Assembly (NCBI RefSeq): GCF_000812465.1
Contig: NZ_JWMA01000055.1
Span: 124,001 to 188,000, forward strand
DNA: 64,000 nucleotides
Direction of reading: 5' to 3'
Source: Cupriavidus sp. IDO
GTDB lineage: Bacteria; Pseudomonadota; Gammaproteobacteria; Burkholderiales; Burkholderiaceae
In this document: piece by piece, positions 55,311 through 64,000 of the stretch
Layout of the letters: each line of letters begins with the position of its first letter
Numbering within the stretch: position 1 is the first letter of the stretch
The notes under the pieces: generated by a model
The model's database searches: none
The model's input: the letters and a program-made list of their open reading frames with translations, nothing else
What the model was told of the DNA's origin: nothing
Translations under genes and position numbers: made by a program

Positions 55311-56161
55311 TACCGCCTCACCTCCGTCCTCTCCTTCCGAGAAGACTTCGCGATCCAGTCCTTGTAGGCCGGGTGTTCGCGCAGCGTCGCGAAGCAGAAG
55401 CCCTTGCGCTCGAGCCCGCTGATCAGCGGCTCCAGCACGCCCGGCGCCCATGGATCCTTGCGCGACCAGATGCCCAGATGGGCCATGGTGATATCGCCGT
55501 CGCGCAGGTCACGCAACGCGCGATCCAGCAGGACCTGGTTCGGATAGCGTTCCGAAGACAGTTCGTCTCCAAGGAAACCGGCGGGGGCCCAGCCGACGTG
55601 CCGGAAGCCGCATTGCTCGGCCCATTCGACCGTCTGCGGCGCGGTGTGGCCGCCCGGCGCACGCCACAGCGGCACCATATTGCTGCCGGTCATGGCGTGG
55701 AATGCCTGCGCGCTGCGTTGCAGCTCCGTGCAGAAATCCGACGCATTCATGGTGACATCCTTGCCGGCCTGCGCACCGAATTGCGGCCGCATGGTGACCT
55801 TGCCGCCACGCACGCTGCGCAGGTAAACATGGTCGAACGTATGGGTGCCGAAGGCGTGGCCATCCGCCGCCAGCATCTTCCAGTATGGCGCCCAGCCGGG
55901 ATCGAGGGAACTGTCCTTGCGAACCGTCGGCTCGTTGGCGAGGAAGAAGGTCGCCCTGATATGGTGTCGGCGCAGGGTCTCGGCGATCAGTTCGGCCTGG
56001 CTCATGCTGCCAGTGTCGAACGTGAGGTAAAGCGTCCCGGCCGGGCAAGCCTTTTCGGCGGCCTTGCCGGCGTCGGCGGCGTATGCCATCGCCGGCAGCG
56101 CGGCGCCGATGGCCAGTGCCGCCAGGCAGCGCTTCAAGCGGGGCGCGATCGGATTGCGCAT
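55310..56161 (-). CDS. Polysaccharide deacetylase-like exported protein
   Basis: A 283-aa NodB-fold protein. A signal peptide (about 1-28, ALPAMAYA) precedes motif 1 LTFDTGSMS, in which the second Asp of the usual TFDDG is Thr50. Motif 2 is present as GTHTFDH. Motifs 3-5 are partly recognisable (VPLWRAPGGHT, HVGWAP). The loss of one metal-binding Asp suggests altered chemistry or a different metal site. It lies between the beta-propeller gene (22 nt gap) and the hydroxylase gene (1-nt overlap). Confidence 0.82.
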   Translation of the reverse strand: MRNPIAPRLKRCLAALAIGAALPAMAYAADAGKAAEKACPAGTLYLTFDTGSMSQAELIAETLRRHHIRATFFLANEPTVRKDSSLDPGWAPYWKMLAADGHAFGTHTFDHVYLRSVRGGKVTMRPQFGAQAGKDVTMNASDFCTELQRSAQAFHAMTGSNMVPLWRAPGGHTAPQTVEWAEQCGFRHVGWAPAGFLGDELSSERYPNQVLLDRALRDLRDGDITMAHLGIWSRKDPWAPGVLEPLISGLERKGFCFATLREHPAYKDWIAKSSRKERTEVRR

Positions 56162-56183
56162 GGTGCTTTCCCTGCCCCGCTTC

Positions 56184-57170
56184 TCAATACAGCGGCGCGC
56201 GGGTGCGGAAATAGATGCCGTGCGGCGACTTGCCCACGCGCACCGTCTTCATCAGCTTGCGGCTGGCCACATCGACCAGGCCGACCGAGCGTGCCCAGCG
56301 GAACGACACCCACAGCGTCTTGCCGTCAGCGGTCAGTTCCATGTCGTCGGGACCCGGCGGCAGGCCGGTGATATCGCCCACCTTGGTCAGGGTCTGCTGG
56401 TCGATGATGCTGATGGTGCCCGAGACCCGGTTGCTCAGGAACAGGTGGCGCTTGTCGCCGACCGCGCGGAAGTTGTGCGCGCCCTTGCCGGTCTGGATCT
56501 GCTTGACCAGGGTGCGCGTGCGCCAGTCGATCACGGCGACGTAGTCGGCGCCGGTCATGCCGACCAGCAGGTATTTCTGGTCAGGCGTGACCCAGATCCC
56601 GGCCGGCGCCGAGCCGATTTCCATGCGCCACATCACCGTCAGCGTGTTCAGGTCGATGGCTGCGACTTCGTTGGAATCCTGCAGCGTGATGAACGCGATG
56701 CGGCTGTCGTTGGTGAAGGCGATATGGCTGGGCGTCTTGGCCAGCGGGAACTGCTTGGCCATCTTCAGCGCCTTGCCGTCCCACCGGTAGACGTCGACGC
56801 GGTCCAGCCGGTTGCCGGTTGCGACGAACCACTTCTGGTCCGGCGAAAAGCCGATCTGGTAGGGATCGTCGATATTCGGCACGCGCTGCTGCACCTTGCC
56901 CGACACCGGGTCCAGGAACACCAGGTCATTGCCGACCGCATTGGCGATGATCAGCGACTTGTCGTCCGGCGTGGCAATCAGGTGATGAGGCTCCTTGCCG
57001 ACCGGAAAGGTCTCAAGCACCTTCTGCGTGTCTTTGTCGATCAGCGTGACGGTTGCATCACCCGAATTGAGCACCACCACGACTTCCGCCGAAGCCGGCG
57101 CCGCCATCAGCCCCAGTGCCAGGGAGCCGACCGAAACCGCACCAGCAACAAAACGACGCAATACTTGCAT
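56184..57170 (-). CDS. YncE-type periplasmic beta-propeller
   Basis: A 328-aa seven-bladed propeller of the YncE/cytochrome cd1-like class. A signal peptide (about 1-28, APASA) precedes repeated blades such as LNSGDATVTLIDKDTQKVL, VGKEPHHLIATPDDKSLII and VMWRMEIGSAPAGIWVTPD. Each has the V-x-D/N-x-T-V-x-V-x-P pattern. It could bind a cofactor or protein partner; no heme motif is seen. It is the first gene of the envelope cassette, with a TAGAAT -10-like element at 57200-57205. Confidence 0.82.
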   Translation of the reverse strand: MQVLRRFVAGAVSVGSLALGLMAAPASAEVVVVLNSGDATVTLIDKDTQKVLETFPVGKEPHHLIATPDDKSLIIANAVGNDLVFLDPVSGKVQQRVPNIDDPYQIGFSPDQKWFVATGNRLDRVDVYRWDGKALKMAKQFPLAKTPSHIAFTNDSRIAFITLQDSNEVAAIDLNTLTVMWRMEIGSAPAGIWVTPDQKYLLVGMTGADYVAVIDWRTRTLVKQIQTGKGAHNFRAVGDKRHLFLSNRVSGTISIIDQQTLTKVGDITGLPPGPDDMELTADGKTLWVSFRWARSVGLVDVASRKLMKTVRVGKSPHGIYFRTRAPLY

Positions 57171-57312
57171 AAGACCAGTGAATCAATGATTAATCAGGCA
57201 TTCTAACGGTTCGGGAGGCGGTTCCGATGACGCGTCACCTGACGGCGGACAAGGATCTCACAAATACTTACACTTCTATGCGCCGACGCGACCCTGTGGC
57301 CGATCATCCGCG

Positions 57313-60300
57313 TCAGCGCTGCATCGATTCCCACACTTTCTGCAGGCGCTTGACCGACATCGGCACCGGCGTGCGCAATTCCTGCGCAAACAGTGCGACC
57401 CGCAGTTCTTCGAGCATCCAGCGGAATTCATCCAGCCGTGCATCTTCCACGCCGCGGCCCTGCGCGCGCAGTTGCTTCTCGGCCCGCTGCCACTGCTGCA
57501 TCAGCGGCGCCATCTCCTGCGTGCGCTGGCTGTCGCGGCCCGGATCGCCCTTGATCTTGTCGACCCGCATGGCGATGCCCTTCAGGTAGCGCGAGAAATG
57601 CACCAGTTGCGTATAGGGCGTGTCGGCGATGAACTGCTTGCCCATCAAACGCCCAAGCTGGCCTTCCATGTCCGCGTAGGCCGCCGCGAATGACTTCGCC
57701 TGCAGCAGCTTGCGCGGCAGCCCCGCGTACTCGGCCAGGATCACCGCCGCCAGGCGGGCGATTTCCTGTGCCAGGAGCGACAGCCTGGCGCGCCCTTCGT
57801 CCTTGCGCGCGACAAATTCCGCTTCGTTGCGCGGCAGCGGCGCCTGCAGGCAGGCCCGCTCCAGCGCCAGCATCACGATCTGGTCGCGCAGCATTTCCTG
57901 CGTGCCCAGCGTCATGTACTGCATGGCCATCTGCTGCAGGCCCGGGATGTTCTTTTCGATGAACTTGACCTGTTCGCGCAGCTGCAAGGCGAACAACCGG
58001 CGCAGGCCGAGATAGTGGATGCGCGCCGCCTCCTGCGGATCGTCGAAGACTTCCACATCGCAATGCGTGCCGTAATCCACCAGGGCCGGGTAACCGAACA
58101 GTGTCTGGTTGCCCTTGCGGATTTCCAGCAATTCCGGCAGCTCACCGAACGACCAGGACGTCAGCCCCTCGTACTGCCCGGCCTCCGCCGCCGGCACGTC
58201 CCTGGCGGCGATATTCTGGAACGACTGCTGCGCCTGACCGCCAAGCTCCGCCCGCAGCTGCGCCAGGTTGCGGCCCATTTCCAGCTGGCGTCCGTGCTCG
58301 TCGATCACCTTGAAGTTCATGAAATGGTGCGCGGGCAGCGTTTCCAGCTTGAAGTCGGCCCGCTTCACCATGGTCCCGGTCTGCTCGCGGATATCGGCGA
58401 TCAGCACGTCGACCAGCTCGCCCTCGCCGAACGGCTGGCGCGAGACAAACCCGCCCGCATATTCCGGCAACGGCACGCAATGGCGGCGCAGCTTCTGCGG
58501 CAGGGACTTGAGCAGCAGGTGGACCTTCTCCTTGATCATGCCCGGCACCAGCCACTCGGCGCGCTCCGGCCGGACCTGGTTGAGCGCGTACAGCGGCACG
58601 GTCAGCGTCACGCCGTCGCGGTGGCTGCCCGGCTCGAAGTGATAGGTCAGGCCCATGTCGGCGCCCGACACCGCCAAGGTCTTGGGGAACAGGTCGGTCG
58701 TGATGCCGGCCGCCTCGTGCCGCATCAACTCGTCGCGATTGAGGTACAGCAGCTTGCGGTCTTTGGCGCTTTCGGCCTGGTACCACTTCTCGAACGTGAC
58801 CTGCTGGCAAATGTCGGCCGGAATGGCGCGATCGTAGAAGGCGTAGATCAGCTCGTCGTCGACCAGCACGTCCTGCCGGCGCGACTTGTGCTCAAGGTTC
58901 TCGATCTCGCGCACCAGCCGCTGGTTGTGGGCGTAGAACGGCAGGCGCGTGTCGAACTCGCCTTCGACCAGCGCGCGGCGGATGAAGATCTCGCGCGCTT
59001 CCTTCGGATTCATCGGGCCGTAGTGCACTCGGCGATGCTGGTAGACCACCAGCCCGTACAGCGTGGCCCGCTCCATCGCCAGCACCTGCCCGGCCTTCTT
59101 TTCCCAATGAGGATCGCTCCAGCTCACCTTGAGCAGGTGGCGGCCCACCTGTTCCAGCCATTCCGGCTCGATGCGCGCCAGCGTGCGGGCGAACAGGCGG
59201 CTGGTCTCGACCAGCTCCGCCGCGATGATCCAGCGGCCGACCTTGCGCGCGATCAGCGAGCCCGGCCACAGATGGAACTTGATGCCGCGCGCGCCGAGGT
59301 ACTCGCGGCCCTTGCCGTCAGCGTCCTCCAGCTTGCAACCGACATTGCCCAGCAAGCCGGTCAGCAAGGCCTTGTGCACCTGCTCATAGGTCGGCTCGCT
59401 CTCGTTCAGCCGCCAGCCCTGCTCGGTGACCGTGGTCAGCAGCTGCGAATGCACATCGCGCCATTCGCGCAGCCGCACGTGCGACAGGAAGTTGGCACGG
59501 CACTGGTCCTGGAGCTGGCGATTGGTCTTCTTGTGGGCAACCGCTTCCTCGAACCATTTCCACAGCTTGACCCAGCCCAGGAATTCGGACTTCTCGTCCA
59601 TGAACTTGCGATGGGCCTGGTCGGCGGCTTCCTGCGCTTCCTGCGGCCGGTCGCGCGGATCCTGCACGGACAGTACGCTGGCAATGATCAGCACCTCGCG
59701 CAGGCATTGCTGCTCGCGCGCGGCCAGGATCATGCGGGCCACGCGCGGGTCCAGCGGCAGCTTGGCGAGCTGGCGGCCGGTGGGGGTCAGCTGGTTCGCG
59801 TCGTCGACCGCGCCCAGCTCCTGCAGCAGCTGGTAGCCGTCGGCGACGGCCCGCCCGAGCGGCGGCTCGATGAACGGGAAGGCCTCGATATCCGTCAGCC
59901 GCAGCGCCTTCATCCGCAGGATGACCGCCGCCAGCGAGGAACGCAGGATTTCCGGATCCGTGAAGCGCACGCGCCCGACGAAATCGGACTCCTCGTAAAG
60001 ACGGATGCAGACGCCGTTGGCCACCCGGCCGCATCGGCCCGCGCGCTGGTTGGCGGCAGCCTGCGAAATCGACTCGATCTGCAGCTGCTCGACCTTGTTG
60101 CGATACGAATAGCGCTTCACGCGCGCCAGCCCGGCATCCACCACATAGCGGATACCGGGCACCGTCAGCGAAGTTTCCGCCACGTTGGTCGCCAGCACGA
60201 TGCGGCGCGCGTTCGACGGCTTGAAGACCCGCTCCTGCTCCTGCACCGACAGCCGCGCAAACAGCGGCAGGATCTCTGTATGCGGCGGATGGTGCTTGCG

Positions 60301-61371
60301 CAGGGCCTCGGCGGCCTCGCGAATCTCGCGCTCGCCGGGCAGGAATACCAGCACGTCGCCGGGGCCAAGCCGGCATAGTTCGTCGACCGCATCGACAATG
60401 CCGTCGAACAGGTCGCGCTCGCGCGCCTGGGCGCTCTTTGGCGAGCCGTCCGCCGGGGCATCCTGGCCGATCGGCCGGTAGCGGACCTCGACCGGATACA
60501 GGCGGCCGCTGACCTCGATCACCGGCGCCGGCTTGCCGTTGGACGCGAAATGCTCGGCGAAGCGCTTCGCGTCGATGGTGGCCGAGGTAATGATCACCTT
60601 GAGGTCCGGCCGCTTCGGCAGGATCTGGCGCAGGTAGCCAATCAGGAAGTCGATATTGAGGCTGCGTTCGTGCGCCTCGTCGATGATGATCGTGTCGTAG
60701 GCGCGCAGCAGCGGATCGTTCTGCGTCTCGGCCAGCAGGATGCCGTCAGTCATCAGCTTGACCGAGGCGCCCGACGACATGGCGTCGTTGAAACGCACCT
60801 GGTAACCGACGTGCTCGCCCAGCGGCGTGCCCAGCTCCTGCGCGATGCGCTTGGCGGTGGACGTGGCCGCAATCCGCCGGGGCTGCGTGTGGCCGATCAG
60901 GCCACCACCCTCGCGCCCGGGGCCGCGCCCGATCGACAGGCAGATCTTGGGCAACTGCGTGGTCTTGCCGGAACCGGTCTCGCCCGAGACGATCACCACC
61001 TGGTTGGCCAGCAGCGCGGCGGCGATTTCGTCGCGTCGGGCCGAGACCGGCAAGGCCTCCGGGAAGGTGATCGGCGGCAGCGGGTTGGCCTGGCGCGGCG
61101 GCCGGGGCTGGCGCGGCTCGCGCCGGCGCTCCGGCTCGCCACCTGGGGGCGGCGAAGGAGGCCGGTTTTCCGAGAAGTTATCGGGGCGCGGACCGGAACG
61201 CTGCGCCGCCCGTCTGGCGGGCTGGCCGGCGGACTGGGTGGCGGGCTTTGGAGGCTGGCCCGGCCGCTTGCCAGGCTGAGTGGCTTGCTGGTCGTTGGGC
61301 CGGGGCGCGGGCCGGCCGCTGCCAACAGGCTGGCGCGGCGAAGAAGGCTTGACGGGGCGTTGTTCTGACAT
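57313..61371 (-). CDS. hrpA: ATP-dependent RNA helicase HrpA
   Basis: A 1352-aa DEAH-box helicase that in E. coli rescues stalled ribosomes and cleaves or remodels RNA. Following a Pro/Arg-rich disordered N-terminus (about 1-100), Walker A GETGSGKTTQ, motif Ia TQPRRIAA and DEAH (IIIDEAHERS) are present. The SAT motif ITSATIDAKRF, motif VI QRAGRCGR and the HA2/OB domains follow. The long HrpA-specific C-terminal domain (about 700-1340) shows it is HrpA and not HrpB. The start ATG at 61371 is 23 nt from the divergent argA start, so their promoters overlap. Confidence 0.95.
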   Translation of the reverse strand: MSEQRPVKPSSPRQPVGSGRPAPRPNDQQATQPGKRPGQPPKPATQSAGQPARRAAQRSGPRPDNFSENRPPSPPPGGEPERRREPRQPRPPRQANPLPPITFPEALPVSARRDEIAAALLANQVVIVSGETGSGKTTQLPKICLSIGRGPGREGGGLIGHTQPRRIAATSTAKRIAQELGTPLGEHVGYQVRFNDAMSSGASVKLMTDGILLAETQNDPLLRAYDTIIIDEAHERSLNIDFLIGYLRQILPKRPDLKVIITSATIDAKRFAEHFASNGKPAPVIEVSGRLYPVEVRYRPIGQDAPADGSPKSAQARERDLFDGIVDAVDELCRLGPGDVLVFLPGEREIREAAEALRKHHPPHTEILPLFARLSVQEQERVFKPSNARRIVLATNVAETSLTVPGIRYVVDAGLARVKRYSYRNKVEQLQIESISQAAANQRAGRCGRVANGVCIRLYEESDFVGRVRFTDPEILRSSLAAVILRMKALRLTDIEAFPFIEPPLGRAVADGYQLLQELGAVDDANQLTPTGRQLAKLPLDPRVARMILAAREQQCLREVLIIASVLSVQDPRDRPQEAQEAADQAHRKFMDEKSEFLGWVKLWKWFEEAVAHKKTNRQLQDQCRANFLSHVRLREWRDVHSQLLTTVTEQGWRLNESEPTYEQVHKALLTGLLGNVGCKLEDADGKGREYLGARGIKFHLWPGSLIARKVGRWIIAAELVETSRLFARTLARIEPEWLEQVGRHLLKVSWSDPHWEKKAGQVLAMERATLYGLVVYQHRRVHYGPMNPKEAREIFIRRALVEGEFDTRLPFYAHNQRLVREIENLEHKSRRQDVLVDDELIYAFYDRAIPADICQQVTFEKWYQAESAKDRKLLYLNRDELMRHEAAGITTDLFPKTLAVSGADMGLTYHFEPGSHRDGVTLTVPLYALNQVRPERAEWLVPGMIKEKVHLLLKSLPQKLRRHCVPLPEYAGGFVSRQPFGEGELVDVLIADIREQTGTMVKRADFKLETLPAHHFMNFKVIDEHGRQLEMGRNLAQLRAELGGQAQQSFQNIAARDVPAAEAGQYEGLTSWSFGELPELLEIRKGNQTLFGYPALVDYGTHCDVEVFDDPQEAARIHYLGLRRLFALQLREQVKFIEKNIPGLQQMAMQYMTLGTQEMLRDQIVMLALERACLQAPLPRNEAEFVARKDEGRARLSLLAQEIARLAAVILAEYAGLPRKLLQAKSFAAAYADMEGQLGRLMGKQFIADTPYTQLVHFSRYLKGIAMRVDKIKGDPGRDSQRTQEMAPLMQQWQRAEKQLRAQGRGVEDARLDEFRWMLEELRVALFAQELRTPVPMSVKRLQKVWESMQR

Positions 61372-61387
61372 TGGCCGGGATTATAAT
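61360..61387 (+). promoter_or_regulatory. argA: argA promoter, giving a near-leaderless mRNA
   Basis: TTGTTC (61360-61365) and a perfect TATAAT (61382-61387) are 16 nt apart. The predicted start, about 7 nt after the -10, falls at or next to the argA ATG at 61395. The element overlaps the first codons of hrpA on the other strand. Confidence 0.6.
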
Positions 61388-61394
61388 CCGCGGC

Positions 61395-62828
61395 ATGAAT
61401 GCCAGAACCGACGCGCCGCAGGAGGCGCCCGCCCCGTCCGAGCCGGCTGAGCCCCAGCCCGGCGCCGTTTCCCTGTCGCCCGTGGCCGAGCCGCCGCTCG
61501 ACGCCACGGATCGTGGCGCTCCCGACCAGCAGCAGTTCGTCGACTGGCTGCGCACGGTCGCGCCGTATATCCACGCGTTCCGGGGCAAGACCTTCGTCAT
61601 CGCCTTCGCGGGCGAACTGGTCAAGGCCGGCGTGCTCAATGCGCTGGTCAATGACGTCGCGCTGCTGCACGCCATGGGCATGCAGATCGTGCTGGTGCAC
61701 GGCTCGCGTCCGCAGGTGGAAGAGCAACTGGCGCTGCGCCATGTCGAATCCCAGTTCGCCGACGGCGTGCGCATTACCGACAACGCCGCGCTCGAATGCG
61801 CGAAGGAAGCCGCCGGCGAGTTGCGTCTCGATATCGAGGCCGCGTTCAGCCAGGGCCTGCCCAATACGCCGATGGCCGGCGCCCAGCTGTCGGTGATCTC
61901 CGGCAACTTTGTCACGGCCCGCCCGGTCGGGATCGTCAATGGCGTGGACTACCAGCACACCGGGCTGGTGCGCAAGGTCGACGGCGAATCCGTGCGCATG
62001 TCGCTGTCGCATGGCAAGGTGGTGCTGCTGTCGCCGCTGGGCTTCTCGCCCACGGGCCAGGCGTTCAACCTGTCGATGGAGGACGTGGCCAGCGCCACCG
62101 CCACCACGCTCAAGGCCGACAAGCTGATCTTCATCACCGAGGTGGCGGGCGTGTTCGACCCGGTCGGCAAGCTGATGAAGGAAATGTCGCTGCGCACCGC
62201 CGCTGAGCGCCTGCAGAACAACCACCTGCAGCCCGATGTCGCCAATTACCTGGAGCATCTGGTGAAGGCCCTCAAGGGTGGCGTGCCCCGTGCCCACCTG
62301 ATTCCCTACTCGCTGGACGGCTCGGTGCTGCTGGAACTGTTCCTGCATGACGGCGTCGGCACGATGATTTCCGACACCGACCTCGAGAGCCTGCGTGAAG
62401 CCACGCTCGACGACGTAGGCGGGATTCTGCAACTCATCGCGCCGCTGGAGCAGGATGGCACGCTGGTGCCGCGCGGACGCCACCTGATCGAGCGCGACAT
62501 CGCCAATTTCTCGGTAATCGAGCACGACAGCGTGCTGTTCGGCTGTGCCGCGCTGTATGACTATCCGCGCGAAAACATGGGCGAAATGGCCTGCCTGACG
62601 GTTTCTCAGGAGGCACAGGGCACCGGCGACGGTGAGCGCCTGCTCAAGCGCATCGAGCGCCGCGCCCGCGCGCTGGGGCTGGAACGGCTCTTTGTGCTCA
62701 CTACCCGCACTGAGCACTGGTTCCTCAAGCGCGGCTTCGTGCACGCGACCGTGGACGACCTGCCTGAAGACAAACGCAAGCTCTATAACTGGCAGCGCAA
62801 ATCCATGGTGCTGATGAAAAAGCTGTAA
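61395..62828 (+). CDS. argA: Amino-acid N-acetyltransferase (N-acetylglutamate synthase)
   Basis: A 477-aa bifunctional-fold enzyme for the first step of arginine synthesis. An N-terminal amino-acid-kinase domain (about 45-300: [45 protein letters not shown]) binds arginine for feedback. A C-terminal GNAT domain (about 330-475: [21 protein letters not shown], the acetyl-CoA loop) does the acetyl transfer. A roughly 40-residue Pro/Ala-rich extension precedes the kinase domain. The start at 61395 (MNARTDAP) is the first ATG after the promoter. It is not part of a visible arg operon. Confidence 0.95.
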   Translation: MNARTDAPQEAPAPSEPAEPQPGAVSLSPVAEPPLDATDRGAPDQQQFVDWLRTVAPYIHAFRGKTFVIAFAGELVKAGVLNALVNDVALLHAMGMQIVLVHGSRPQVEEQLALRHVESQFADGVRITDNAALECAKEAAGELRLDIEAAFSQGLPNTPMAGAQLSVISGNFVTARPVGIVNGVDYQHTGLVRKVDGESVRMSLSHGKVVLLSPLGFSPTGQAFNLSMEDVASATATTLKADKLIFITEVAGVFDPVGKLMKEMSLRTAAERLQNNHLQPDVANYLEHLVKALKGGVPRAHLIPYSLDGSVLLELFLHDGVGTMISDTDLESLREATLDDVGGILQLIAPLEQDGTLVPRGRHLIERDIANFSVIEHDSVLFGCAALYDYPRENMGEMACLTVSQEAQGTGDGERLLKRIERRARALGLERLFVLTTRTEHWFLKRGFVHATVDDLPEDKRKLYNWQRKSMVLMKKL

Positions 62829-62877
62829 GCGCGTAGGGGCAATCGCGGCCGCGGACCGGCCAACTCCCCTGCTTGGC

Positions 62878-62883
62878 TACAAT
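62878..62883 (+). promoter_or_regulatory. Candidate -10 of yggX
   Basis: TACAAT in the argA-yggX gap, about 37 nt before yggX. The -35 is not clear. Confidence 0.4.
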
Positions 62884-62919
62884 AGCGCCAGCTACGTCAA
62901 ACGAACACAAGGAGTCCCC

Positions 62920-63192
62920 ATGGCCCGCATGGTCCATTGCATCAAGCTGAACAAGGAAGCCGAAGGCCTCGACTTCCCGCCCCTGCCCGGCGAACTGGGC
63001 AAGAAGATCTGGCAAAGCGTCTCGAAAGAAGCCTGGGCCGGCTGGCTGAAGCACCAGACCATGCTGATCAACGAAAACCGGCTGAACATGGCTGACACCC
63101 GCGCGCGCCAGTACCTGCTCAAGCAGACCGAAAAGTACTTCTTCGGCGAAGGCGCAGACCAGGCGCAAGGCTACGTGCCGCCGCAGGCCTGA
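62920..63192 (+). CDS. yggX: Fe(II)-trafficking/oxidative damage protection protein YggX
   Basis: A 90-aa small protein that helps protect Fe-S clusters and supplies iron in E. coli and Salmonella. The sequence begins [20 protein letters not shown], with the YggX motif around Cys7 (VxCxKL). The [33 protein letters not shown] block and the C-terminal helices are typical. The ribosome-binding site is AAGGAG. A terminator follows at 63214. Confidence 0.95.
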   Translation: MARMVHCIKLNKEAEGLDFPPLPGELGKKIWQSVSKEAWAGWLKHQTMLINENRLNMADTRARQYLLKQTEKYFFGEGADQAQGYVPPQA

Positions 63193-63213
63193 ACACGAGC
63201 GCTACGCTCCATG

Positions 63214-63243
63214 AAAAAAGGGGTGCCGCCGGCACCCCTTTTT
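63214..63243. terminator. Bidirectional intrinsic terminator
   Basis: AAAAAAGGGGTGCC pairs with GGCACCCCTTTT (about 12 bp). It separates yggX from the convergent rpiA. Confidence 0.88.
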
Positions 63244-63267
63244 ACTTTCCGCGGAACAGACAAGCCG

Positions 63268-63954
63268 TCAGAAATCCGTGCGGCTCACACCCTCGCCGGT
63301 TCCCAGCAGCAGCACGTCGGCGCCACGCAGCGCGAACAGCCCGACCGTGACCACGCCCGGCATCTGGTTGATGGCCTGCTCCAGGCCGCGCGGATTTTCG
63401 ATCTTCAGGCCGGCCACATCAAGGATCACATTGCCATTGTCGGTCTTGTAGATCCCGCCTTCCTTGGTCATGCGCAGGCGCGGCTGGCCGCCGAAGGCGG
63501 CGAGCTGGCGTGCCACGGCCGCACGTGCCATCGGAATCACCTCGACCGGCAGCGGGAACGCGCCCATCGTCCTGACGAGCTTGCTGCCATCGGCGATGCA
63601 GACAAAGCGTCCGGCCACCGAGGCGACGATCTTCTCGCGCGTCAGCGCGCCGCCACCGCCCTTGATCATGGCGCCGCTGGCGTCGATTTCGTCGGCACCG
63701 TCGACATAGACCGGAATCTGGTCGACCTCATTCAGGTCGAGCACCTTGAAGCCATGCTGCTGCAGGCGGCGGGTGGAGGCTTCCGAGCTGGATACGGCAC
63801 CCGCGAAGCGCTCCTTGAACGCCGCCACGGCGTCGATGAAGAGATTGGCGGTGGATCCGGTGCCCACGCCGAGCACGGCGCCTTCGGGGACTTCCTGCTT
63901 CACATAGTCGGCCGCGGCTTGCGCCACCATCGCCTTGAGTTCATCCTGAGTCAT
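63268..63954 (-). CDS. rpiA: Ribose-5-phosphate isomerase A
   Basis: A 228-aa pentose-phosphate enzyme that interconverts ribose-5-phosphate and ribulose-5-phosphate. The family block [20 protein letters not shown] with the phosphate-binding GTGST, then [29 protein letters not shown] with catalytic Asp, Glu and Lys, are diagnostic. RpiA (not the unrelated RpiB) by these motifs. The ATG at 63954 matches the family start. The last 46 bases of the window are its upstream region; no promoter is assigned. Confidence 0.97.
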   Translation of the reverse strand: MTQDELKAMVAQAAADYVKQEVPEGAVLGVGTGSTANLFIDAVAAFKERFAGAVSSSEASTRRLQQHGFKVLDLNEVDQIPVYVDGADEIDASGAMIKGGGGALTREKIVASVAGRFVCIADGSKLVRTMGAFPLPVEVIPMARAAVARQLAAFGGQPRLRMTKEGGIYKTDNGNVILDVAGLKIENPRGLEQAINQMPGVVTVGLFALRGADVLLLGTGEGVSRTDF

Positions 63955-64000
63955 GACAACAGCCAGATTGCGTTGGGGGAAGCGCGTAGTGTAGCGGATT

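Noticed and set aside
57170-57312. An FNR-like site TGATTAATCA upstream of the beta-propeller gene
   Set aside because: The half-sites are 2 nt apart instead of 4, so it is not an FNR box.
1-64000. Insertion sequences, prophage genes, CRISPR arrays, toxin-antitoxin or defence systems
   Set aside because: No transposase, integrase, cas, restriction or toxin motif and no regularly spaced repeats were found; composition looks even across the window.

Overview
The window is a GC-rich, gene-dense stretch of chromosome from a betaproteobacterium of the order Burkholderiales, most likely Cupriavidus or a close Ralstonia relative. The evidence is the codon bias, the gene orders (rimP-nusA-infB-rbfA-truB; ccoI-ccoS-ccoNOQP-ccoG; sucA-sucB-lpdA-zapE; glnA-DUF4124-ntrB-ntrC) and the protein sequences. 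I see no transposase, integrase, CRISPR array, rRNA or recognisable tRNA. This is core chromosome, not a genomic island.

Layout. 1-8 kb: dusA, an FMN reductase, a 3-hydroxyisobutyryl-CoA hydrolase-like protein, a chemoreceptor, a fatty-acid hydroxylase-family protein and typA. 8-13 kb: a MarR regulator followed by a tripartite outer-membrane factor/EmrA/EmrB efflux operon. 13-20 kb (minus strand): the rimP-nusA-infB-rbfA-truB translation and transcription operon. 20-23 kb: scpB-rluB, preceded by a long leader that may be structured. 23-33 kb: an aerobic/microaerobic switch block with fnr, a TauE/SafE-family protein and the cbb3 oxidase cluster ccoI-ccoS-ccoN-ccoO-ccoQ-ccoP-ccoG-ccoH-like-81 aa protein. 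Two perfect FNR/Anr boxes (TTGAT-N4-ATCAA) lie upstream of ccoN and ccoI. 33-40 kb: zapE and the 2-oxoglutarate dehydrogenase operon sucA-sucB-lpdA, whose leader can fold around the sucA ribosome-binding site. 40-46 kb: ugpBAECQ for glycerol-3-phosphate and glycerophosphodiester uptake, with a divergent HAD phosphatase. 46-52 kb: nitrogen control (ntrC, ntrB, a DUF4124 protein, glnA) with a sigma-54 promoter and NtrC sites in front of glnA. 52-57 kb: rhodanese, MoCF-domain protein, EI24/CysZ-like membrane protein, then a three-gene envelope cassette (beta-propeller, polysaccharide deacetylase-like, fatty-acid hydroxylase-like). 57-64 kb: hrpA divergent from an apparently leaderless argA, then yggX and rpiA.

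Most genes belong to known families. The parts worth a second look are mostly non-coding: the scpB leader, an early terminator in the nusA operon leader, the sucA leader, the argA/hrpA overlap and the glnA control region. Among the proteins, the envelope cassette and the two small proteins ending the cco cluster are the least characterised. Two very short genes, ccoQ (54 aa) and ccoS (48 aa), were found by reading the gaps. All functional statements rest on motif recognition by eye; no database search was run.
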